DNA of 64,000 nt, taken from the NCBI RefSeq assembly GCF_011455875.1, contig NZ_CP015031.1:787405-851404 (forward strand). Reading direction: 5' to 3'. A program made the translations under genes and the position numbers. The notes beneath the pieces are model-generated. The model had not been told where the DNA came from and searched no databases. It worked only from the letters and a program-made list of their open reading frames with translations. Shown one piece after another: positions 58,374 through 64,000 of the stretch (its first letter is position 1; every line of letters begins with the position of its first letter). Source of the stretch: Basfia succiniciproducens. Its GTDB lineage: Bacteria > Pseudomonadota > Gammaproteobacteria > Enterobacterales > Pasteurellaceae.

Positions 58374-59285
58374 ATGAACTATGCAGCCATGCTTCACAAT
58401 CTTCCCAATCTCAACGAACTCTATTTCTTTGTACAAATTGCCAATGCGGGCAGTTTTACCAAAGCGGCCGAACGACTGGGCGTTACTACATCGGCGCTCA
58501 GTCAGAATATGCGCAGTCTTGAAAAACATCTTGATGTACGCCTGTTCAACCGTACTACCCGTAGCATTTCCACCACGGAAGCCGGCGAAAAATTATTAGC
58601 GGAAATTGCACCGCACTTTCTGGCGATTGCCGATGCCGTTCGGCATTTAGATGAAATCCGTGATGAACCGCAAGGTACAATTCGCATAAATACCAGTGAA
58701 ATTGCCGCTAATCTGATTATTTATCCTAAATTACAGCCTTTTTTATTAGCGAATCCTCATATTAAAGTGGAACTAGTGATAGATAATCGTTGGGTGGATA
58801 TTGTGGCGCAAGGATTCGATATGGGCGTGCGTTTAGGTTATGCGGTATTTAATGATATGATTGCGGTGCAGATTTCCGAACCGATGAAAATGGTATTGGT
58901 GGCAAGCCCTGGTTATCTGAAAGATAAACCCCTACCAAAGAAAATTAATGACTTAACCAACTATCATTTAATCGGTTCAAGATTTTCATCTGAGCATTCA
59001 CAACTTGAATGGGAATTCATGGACAAAGGACAAAAAGTGGGATTTCAACCTACGCCTCAATTTTCCATCAACAACGATCTCCGTACACAAGCCGCCTTAG
59101 ATGGTTTTGGTATTGCATGGTTGCCGGAAATCCGCGTACATGAAGAATTAAAAAACGGTAATTTAGTGGAAATCTTACCGCAATATGCCTATACCTATGA
59201 TCCGTTTTATATCTATTATCCAAACCGAAAAGGTAATTCAAAAGCGTTTCAAATGGTAGTGGAATTGTTGAAATTCAAAAAATAA
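58374..59285 (+). CDS. LysR family transcriptional regulator
   Basis: 303 residues from ATG 58374; the codon before it is TTG, and a further ATG lies at 58389. The N-terminal winged helix-turn-helix is clear (NLNELYFFVQIANAGSFTKAAERLGVTTSALSQNMRSLE), followed by a linker helix and the two-lobed effector domain (PQGTIRINTSEIAANL onwards). GFGIAWLPEIRVHEEL fits the C-terminal lobe. It likely controls the divergent aldo/keto reductase and perhaps the flavodoxin pair. Its effector is unknown. Confidence 0.85.
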   Translation: MNYAAMLHNLPNLNELYFFVQIANAGSFTKAAERLGVTTSALSQNMRSLEKHLDVRLFNRTTRSISTTEAGEKLLAEIAPHFLAIADAVRHLDEIRDEPQGTIRINTSEIAANLIIYPKLQPFLLANPHIKVELVIDNRWVDIVAQGFDMGVRLGYAVFNDMIAVQISEPMKMVLVASPGYLKDKPLPKKINDLTNYHLIGSRFSSEHSQLEWEFMDKGQKVGFQPTPQFSINNDLRTQAALDGFGIAWLPEIRVHEELKNGNLVEILPQYAYTYDPFYIYYPNRKGNSKAFQMVVELLKFKK

Positions 59286-59337
59286 TCGGATTTTCGGTAA
59301 TATAAAGAAAAATAAAATTATATTAAGGTATCGCATT

Positions 59338-60711
59338 ATGAAAACACTCTGTAAAAGCTCGACAAAATTTGATGAACAGGCTCTATCTCTCGGTTTTAGT
59401 GAATTAATCTTGCAGGAAAATGCCGCTCGCGGCGTAGCCGAGTTAGTTCGTCAAAAACTTAAAAGCGGTGAAAAAATCCTGTTTTTATGTGGCGGCGGCA
59501 ATAATGGCAGTGATGCCATTGCCTGTGCGCGAATGCTCTCGGGCGATTATGAATGCGAGCTTTATTTTATTACGGGAAACCTGAATGCAAATGCCCAAGC
59601 GCAACTCAATATAGCTTTAAAGGTCGGCGTTAACCGAGTATCTCAACCCGATTTAGAAAATATCGGCTGTGTGATTGACGGGATGTTCGGCAGCGGGTTA
59701 AGCCGTGATTTAGACGCGGAAATTATCCTTCTGCTCGATCGGATTAATACCCATAACGCCTTAAAAATTGCCATTGATTTTCCAAGTGGTTTAGATGGGA
59801 ACGGTAATATACGCGGCGCCTGTTTTAAAGCGGATTTCACGCTGTCCATGGGGGCATTGAAAATAGGACTGTTTTCTGATGTCGCCAAAGATATGACCGG
59901 TGAAGTTTCACTGGTTAATTTGGGGTTGAGTGACAATCGCTTTATTACTCATCAGGAAGATTTTCTGTTAGAAAGAACCGATTTAAATCTGCCTTCCAGA
60001 ACGCTGCAAAATGTCCATAAAGGAAGTTTCGGTCATGCCTTTGTGGCACTCGGGCAGATGCCGGGCGCAGGCATAATGGCTGCGACCGCCGCACTGATAA
60101 TGGGCGCGGGAAAAGTCAGCGTGGTCGGCAAAGCAGAAAATCTGACACCGCAAATTATGCAAAAAAATAACTTTGACGGTGCCGACGCAGTGGCCATAGG
60201 CATCGGGTTAGGCAATGCCGATATAGATATTTCCGCCATCAAACACTTGCCTTGCGTGCTTGATGCCGATCTTTGCTATCGTGCCGAAATTCGTGAGTTT
60301 TTACCTAATCCATCCGCCGTATTCACACCGCATCCGAAAGAATTCAGCGGACTTTTGAGAAATCTGGGATTAGCCGATATTTCCATAGAGGAAGCCATTA
60401 AAAACCGGTTTGAGTTGGCTCGGGAATTCAGCAGACAAACAAAAGGCGTGCTATTGCTTAAAGGCGCGAATCCGATTATTGCCTATAACGGAACGCTTTA
60501 TCTGTGTAACCTCGGTTCCAATAAGCTCAGTGTCGGCGGAAGCGGCGATGTGCTGGCGGGAATTATTCTGGGTTATTTGGCTCAGGGTTTTAGCGCGCTG
60601 GAAGCCGCCAAAAATGCCGTGCTGGCTCATGCTAAAAGCGCGGAAAACTATCAGGGTAATGATTATTCGATGACACCCTTGGACTTGATTGATGGATTAA
60701 AATATTTATAA
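59338..60711 (+). CDS. nnr: Bifunctional NAD(P)HX epimerase/dehydratase (Nnr)
   Basis: 457 residues, somewhat short. The N-terminal epimerase (YjeF_N, about 1-200) has CGGGNNGSDAIACARML and IDFPSGLDGNGN. The C-terminal dehydratase (about 215-457) has GSFGHAFVALGQMPGAGIMA, TPHPKEFSGLLRN and NKLSVGGSGDVLAGIILGYL. It repairs hydrated NADH and NADPH. The motifs VHKGSFGH and LGSNKLS.GGSGDVL resemble the compact Nnr of Campylobacterota; origin by transfer is possible but unproven. It is convergent with grxD. Confidence 0.88.
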   Translation: MKTLCKSSTKFDEQALSLGFSELILQENAARGVAELVRQKLKSGEKILFLCGGGNNGSDAIACARMLSGDYECELYFITGNLNANAQAQLNIALKVGVNRVSQPDLENIGCVIDGMFGSGLSRDLDAEIILLLDRINTHNALKIAIDFPSGLDGNGNIRGACFKADFTLSMGALKIGLFSDVAKDMTGEVSLVNLGLSDNRFITHQEDFLLERTDLNLPSRTLQNVHKGSFGHAFVALGQMPGAGIMAATAALIMGAGKVSVVGKAENLTPQIMQKNNFDGADAVAIGIGLGNADIDISAIKHLPCVLDADLCYRAEIREFLPNPSAVFTPHPKEFSGLLRNLGLADISIEEAIKNRFELAREFSRQTKGVLLLKGANPIIAYNGTLYLCNLGSNKLSVGGSGDVLAGIILGYLAQGFSALEAAKNAVLAHAKSAENYQGNDYSMTPLDLIDGLKYL

Positions 60712-60779
60712 ACGCCGTACCGGCAATTAAGTATTGTATAAATTGGTTTTAGCAAAGTTATAAGTAAATACGACCAACA

Positions 60780-60805
60780 AAAAAAACGCCGTTCCCGGCG
60801 GTTTT
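60780..60805 (-). terminator. Rho-independent terminator of grxD
   Basis: CGCCG and CGGCG flank TTCC, and Ts follow on the minus strand. It is shared by the convergent nnr gene to a lesser degree. Confidence 0.65.
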
Positions 60806-60826
60806 CATTATCTAAAATTAAACTTA

Positions 60827-61150
60827 TTATTTATGGCGCTCGGCAACTTCTTTTAATAAAGTTTGTAATTCGCCGGCTTGATACATTTCCAATAGAATAT
60901 CACAGCCACCGATTAACTCGCCTTCAACCCATAATTGCGGGAAAGTCGGCCAGTTTGCATATTTCGGTAATTCCGCACGAACATCCGCGTGCTGCAAAAT
61001 ATCTACATAACCAAAAGGCACCTGACAGTTAATCAAGGCTTCAACCGCACGTGCTGAAAAACCGCATGCCGGCAGCTTAGGTGAGCCCTTCATATAAATC
61101 AAAATCGGATTTTCTGCAATTTGCTTTTTGATTTTGTCTAACGTTTCCAT
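60827..61150 (-). CDS. grxD: Monothiol glutaredoxin (Grx4)
   Basis: 107 residues. The monothiol active site is CGFS (KLPACGFSARAVEAL), with glutathione-binding PTFPQLWVEGELIGGCDIL. Such proteins carry and pass on [2Fe-2S] clusters. It is a single-gene unit; an uptake sequence lies in its upstream region (about 61181). Confidence 0.95.
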   Translation of the reverse strand: METLDKIKKQIAENPILIYMKGSPKLPACGFSARAVEALINCQVPFGYVDILQHADVRAELPKYANWPTFPQLWVEGELIGGCDILLEMYQAGELQTLLKEVAERHK

Positions 61151-61243
61151 ATTTTTCCTTTAAAATAATGTGTGTCATAAAAGTGCGGTCATTTTAGCAC
61201 AAGTTTTTTGATTTGTGTCAAAACTGACTAAACTTATCAACTT

Positions 61244-62053
61244 TTACCAACTTCCACCGGCGCCGCCTCCACCGAAGCCACCGCCACCAAAACCGCCACC
61301 GGAAGATCCGCCTCCGCCGAAACCGCCAAAACCTCCGGAACCAAAACCGCCTGAATTACCGCGACGACGTCTGGCAGATTGTAAAATAGCTTGTTCCAAT
61401 TGATGGTTTGTTGTCGGGCTGATATAGGGTTTACGTCGCCCATTAAGTTCACCGAATAAAACAAACAGGACAAACACTAGCACCATTAGGAATGGAATAT
61501 ATTGTTCGAATCCTTCATCATTCTGTTCAGCCGCAGCATCGTATTCACCCTTGCTTGCTGCGATAATATAATCTAATGCACCGTTAATACCTGATGCATA
61601 TTGTTCCTGCCGAAAATTAGGCAGAATAACCCGGCGAATAATTTGCGACAAAAATGCATCGGGTAATGCCCCCTCTAATCCTTGTCCGGTAGCAATAAAG
61701 ACTTTTCTGTCCTCTTTTGCAACTAATAACAACACACCGTTATTTAACTGCTTTCGACCGATTCCCCAATTATCACCTAATGTAAAGGCGTAATCTGATA
61801 TGACATATTCGCCGGTTGTTTTCACCATAACTACGGCAATTTGAGAACTGGTTTCCCGGCTGAAATTAATTAATTTATTTTCTAAATAATTTTTATCATT
61901 TTCCGATAAGGTGTTCGTGTAATCATTCACATAACGAAACGGATTCGGTGAGCCGGGAAAATCTGCCGCCCATACATTGACAGTGACAAAAATCAGCAAA
62001 AAACAGACCGCACTTTTTTGTAATTTTCGCCACATTCGGCTAAATCTATCCAT
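61244..62053 (-). CDS. TPM-domain membrane protein (YgcG family)
   Basis: 269 residues. Signal peptide (about 1-29, ending NVWAA), TPM domain with VNDYTNTLSENDKNYLENKL, SSQIAVVMVKTTGEY and IGRKQLNNGVLLLVAKEDRK (about 40-160), one helix at about 188-206, then a Gly/Ser/Phe-rich tail (GGGFGGGGFGGGGAGGSW). The start overlaps the stop of the next TPM gene by 8 bp; ATG 62035 is an alternative. The function of this lemA-linked family is not settled. Confidence 0.85.
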   Translation of the reverse strand: MDRFSRMWRKLQKSAVCFLLIFVTVNVWAADFPGSPNPFRYVNDYTNTLSENDKNYLENKLINFSRETSSQIAVVMVKTTGEYVISDYAFTLGDNWGIGRKQLNNGVLLLVAKEDRKVFIATGQGLEGALPDAFLSQIIRRVILPNFRQEQYASGINGALDYIIAASKGEYDAAAEQNDEGFEQYIPFLMVLVFVLFVLFGELNGRRKPYISPTTNHQLEQAILQSARRRRGNSGGFGSGGFGGFGGGGSSGGGFGGGGFGGGGAGGSW

Positions 62054-62492
62054 TAATAATCACCTCATTTGGCAATTCGTTTTTATCATCCGGTTTAACC
62101 GGGAAATGAATCGCAAGTTCTTTACCTATACTCTCTATTGCCGCAATCACAGCCTGAGTATATTCATCATCTTTAAAATAGCTGATCATTAGCTGACATT
62201 GTTGCTGCCAAAAATTATCGCCGACAAATTGGTGAATACCTAAATCACCAATTACGGCACATTTATGGGACTTATGGGCGATATAAATTAATACGCCGTT
62301 ATGGGCTTGGGTTTTATCCATTTCGAGCTGCATAAAAATTTGCAAGGCGCGATCCACACTGGATAAATTTTCCGATTCGGGCAAATTTCTTTCAATATAA
62401 ACACGTAATTCTGCTGAACTCTCTTGTTCAAAGCGAGCAATTGCCGATTCAATCAAATTTTTATCAAAAGGAATTCTTGAGAATAATGACAT
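62046..62492 (-). CDS. TPM-domain protein
   Basis: 148 residues from ATG 62492 (MSLFSRIPFDKNLIESAIAR); the extension to 62576 begins at the lemA stop and is not conserved. It has the TPM core (IESAIARFEQESSAELRVYI, THNGVLIYIAHKSHKCAVIGD with IHQFVGDNFWQQ) but no signal peptide and no membrane helix, so it is cytoplasmic. It lies between lemA and the YgcG-type gene, a common trio of unknown purpose. Confidence 0.82.
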   Translation of the reverse strand: MSLFSRIPFDKNLIESAIARFEQESSAELRVYIERNLPESENLSSVDRALQIFMQLEMDKTQAHNGVLIYIAHKSHKCAVIGDLGIHQFVGDNFWQQQCQLMISYFKDDEYTQAVIAAIESIGKELAIHFPVKPDDKNELPNEVIING

Positions 62493-62575
62493 AACAATCC
62501 ACTTAAGAAAAAAAGAATGGTAAACGACATACCATAAATGAAGGCACGAACGCGTTGTTCGTGCCATTTTTGACA

Positions 62576-63160
62576 TTATTTATCAAAACTTACTGTTGGT
62601 GCATTTTCTGCACCGGCAGTTGATTTAAAATAAGGTTTTTCTTTGAATCCCAAAATCATCGCCGCTAATTTAGTTGGGAATTGGCGAACTTTCTGATTAT
62701 ATACGCGAGCCGCTTCATTGAATTTATTGCGAGCCACATTAATTCGGTTTTCAGTACCTTCCAATTGTGCCTGTAAATTCATAAACCCTTCATGCGCTTT
62801 TAATTCCGGATATCTTTCTACCGAAACTAACAAACGGGATAATGCCGAACCTACAGAATCCTGATTTTGTTGGAATTGCGCTAATTGTTCCTCAGTCATA
62901 TTTGCCGGATCAATTTTTGTTTGTGTTGCTTTAGCGCGCGCTTCAATAACACCGGTTAAGGTTTCTTGCTCAAAGTTAGCCTGACCTTTTACGGTATTAA
63001 CAAGATTTGGAATTAAATCAGAACGGCGCTGATATTGAGACTCAACATTAGCCCATACAGAATCAATTTCCTCTTCCGCTTTTACCAGCCCGTTGTAACT
63101 GGACATTAATGTGAAACCGGCAATTACCGCAACAATGATAATAAGGAGCCACTTTTTCAT
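62576..63160 (-). CDS. lemA: LemA family protein
   Basis: 194 residues. An N-terminal membrane anchor (MKKWLLIIIVAVIAGFTLMS) is followed by the coiled-coil LemA domain (EEIDSVWANVESQYQRRSDL, IPNLVNTVKG, RINVARNKFNEAARVYNQKV). LemA proteins have a long helical fold that faces the periplasm; the role is unclear. It is the first gene of the lemA-TPM-TPM set. Confidence 0.9.
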   Translation of the reverse strand: MKKWLLIIIVAVIAGFTLMSSYNGLVKAEEEIDSVWANVESQYQRRSDLIPNLVNTVKGQANFEQETLTGVIEARAKATQTKIDPANMTEEQLAQFQQNQDSVGSALSRLLVSVERYPELKAHEGFMNLQAQLEGTENRINVARNKFNEAARVYNQKVRQFPTKLAAMILGFKEKPYFKSTAGAENAPTVSFDK

Positions 63161-63195
63161 TTTTTATTCATTCCTAAATTTATATAGATAAACAA

Positions 63196-63220
63196 AAGAC
63201 CTAAACAACGTTTAGGTCTT
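63196..63220 (-). terminator. Rho-independent terminator of ompA
   Basis: AAGACCTAAAC and GTTTAGGTCTT form an 11-bp stem, followed on the minus strand by TTTTGTTT, between the ompA stop and lemA start. Confidence 0.75.
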
Positions 63221-63288
63221 CTTCAAGTTATTTTAGAAAATCACTAATTTGCATTACTAACTTTCTCATAATCATCTATAAACGATAA

Positions 63289-64000
63289 TTATTTAGTACC
63301 TTGTACAGAAACTTCTACACGACGGTCTGGTGCTAAGCAAGCGATAAGCGCTTTACGACCTTTAACCGCGTCACATGTGTTACCTGTAACAGGATTTGCT
63401 TCACCGTAACCGGTTGCCGTGATTGCATTTTGTGCAACACCTTTAGAAACTAAGTAGTTTGCTACTGTTTCAGCACGTCTTTGTGAAAGTTTTAAGTTTG
63501 CAGCTTCTTTACCGATACGGTCTGCATAACCAGCTACAGATACTGCAGGGCTTTGAACTTGAGCAATTTCACCATAGATGTTGTCTAATGATGCTGAAGC
63601 TTCAGGTTTTAATGTTGCTTTACCGAATGCGAAAGTTACGTCGCTGTTTAAAGTGAAAGTTTTGCTCACAACTTCTTCAGCTACCGGCGCAGCTACACCT
63701 TGACCAAAACGGTAAGAAACACCAGCTGTTACGCTGTGGATTTCCGGAGTATAGTCGAAACGTGTGCCATTAGCATTTTCCAATTTACCCACTTTGTTTA
63801 ACCATTGGTATTCAAGACGGAATGCTAATTCAGGTAATGAAGGTAATGCATATTCAAGACCTGCGCCTAATAACAATGAAGTTTTTAAGCTGTGATCTGC
63901 AAAGTCTGATTTATTAAAGCCATATGAATAACCGTCGTTAACTTTATAGTCAGAACGAACTAATGCTGCACCAACTTTACCGTATACATCTAAGCCTGAT
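63289..64000 (-). CDS. ompA: OmpA-type outer-membrane protein, 5' part outside window
   Basis: The last 236 codons are present; the frame stays open to the right edge. The visible part covers the end of the beta-barrel (SGLDVYGKVGAALVRSDYKV, RLEYQWLNKVG, HSVTAGVSYRFGQG) and a complete OmpA C-terminal domain (FTLNSDVTFAFGKATLKPEA, NLKLSQRRAETVANYLVSKG, CDAVKGRKALIACLAPDRRV with the two usual cysteines). It anchors the outer membrane to peptidoglycan. It matches the P5/OmpA proteins of Pasteurellaceae. It ends at a terminator. Confidence 0.9.
   Translation of the reverse strand, partial: SGLDVYGKVGAALVRSDYKVNDGYSYGFNKSDFADHSLKTSLLLGAGLEYALPSLPELAFRLEYQWLNKVGKLENANGTRFDYTPEIHSVTAGVSYRFGQGVAAPVAEEVVSKTFTLNSDVTFAFGKATLKPEASASLDNIYGEIAQVQSPAVSVAGYADRIGKEAANLKLSQRRAETVANYLVSKGVAQNAITATGYGEANPVTGNTCDAVKGRKALIACLAPDRRVEVSVQGTK

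Noticed and set aside
61283..61360. GC-rich tandem-like repeat as a mobile or regulatory repeat
   Set aside because: It is coding sequence for the Gly-rich tail of the TPM protein.
61215..61403. Proline-rich frame opposite the Gly-rich tail of the YgcG-type gene
   Set aside because: Antisense of GGN repeats always gives proline runs; no sign of a gene.

Overview
The window is chromosomal DNA of a gammaproteobacterium of the family Pasteurellaceae. The main evidence is the uptake signal sequence AAGTGCGGT (Hin type), present dozens of times on both strands and often as inverted pairs forming terminator hairpins. The genes lolCDE, matP, sixA, sirB1 and the oligopeptidase A gene also fit. The closest genus cannot be fixed from sequence alone; a Basfia/[Mannheimia] succiniciproducens-like or Aggregatibacter/Haemophilus-side organism is my best inference.

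Region 1 (1-16250) is an accessory locus on the minus strand. It reads cdiB (two-partner secretion pore), cdiC (HlyC-type lysine acyltransferase), a 3264-residue cdiA (contact-dependent inhibition effector) and a small two-helix membrane immunity gene whose start overlaps the cdiA stop. Downstream (500-3500) is a chain of leftover toxin and immunity modules: a second membrane immunity gene; a displaced cdiA 3' fragment split by one in-frame stop and paired with a lipoprotein gene; a shorter toxin tail paired with a paralogous lipoprotein; and another toxin copy that runs off the left edge. The stretch 500-3740 has no Hin-type uptake sequence that I can find. It carries the other family type (ACAAGCGGT) inside an 86-bp duplicated element, which suggests import from a different Pasteurellaceae lineage. 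The locus ends near a bipartite palindromic repeat at 16099-16246.

Region 2 (16300-48150) is mostly core housekeeping: a pseudouridine synthase, cardiolipin synthase, a phosphoglycerate-mutase-type phosphatase, folC-accD, truA, dapD, a sugar-efflux MFS protein, a MarC/YchE protein, pgi, alr, dnaB, aroG, the lolC-lolD-lolE lipoprotein-release operon, a 2-hydroxyacid dehydrogenase, the prfA-prmC-sirB1-kdsA operon, a small lipoprotein gene, fabA, a Lon-like protease gene, matP, pyruvate kinase, sixA, tRNA-Val(GAC) and oligopeptidase A.

Region 3 (48340-55730) is a plus-strand iron operon: ATPase, binding protein and double-length permease of the FhuCDB type, a PvdE/SyrD/YojI-type ABC exporter and a TonB-dependent siderophore receptor. 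A Fur-box-like sequence overlaps the TTG start of the first gene. Region 4 (55825-59285) is a redox group: a multi-pass membrane protein resembling DUF4405 cytochromes, an exported flavodoxin, an aldo/keto reductase and a divergent LysR regulator. Region 5 (59338-64000) holds a bifunctional NAD(P)HX repair enzyme, monothiol glutaredoxin, the pair of TPM-domain proteins with LemA, and the 3' part of an OmpA-type porin gene. No CRISPR array, rRNA, prophage or intact insertion sequence was seen.
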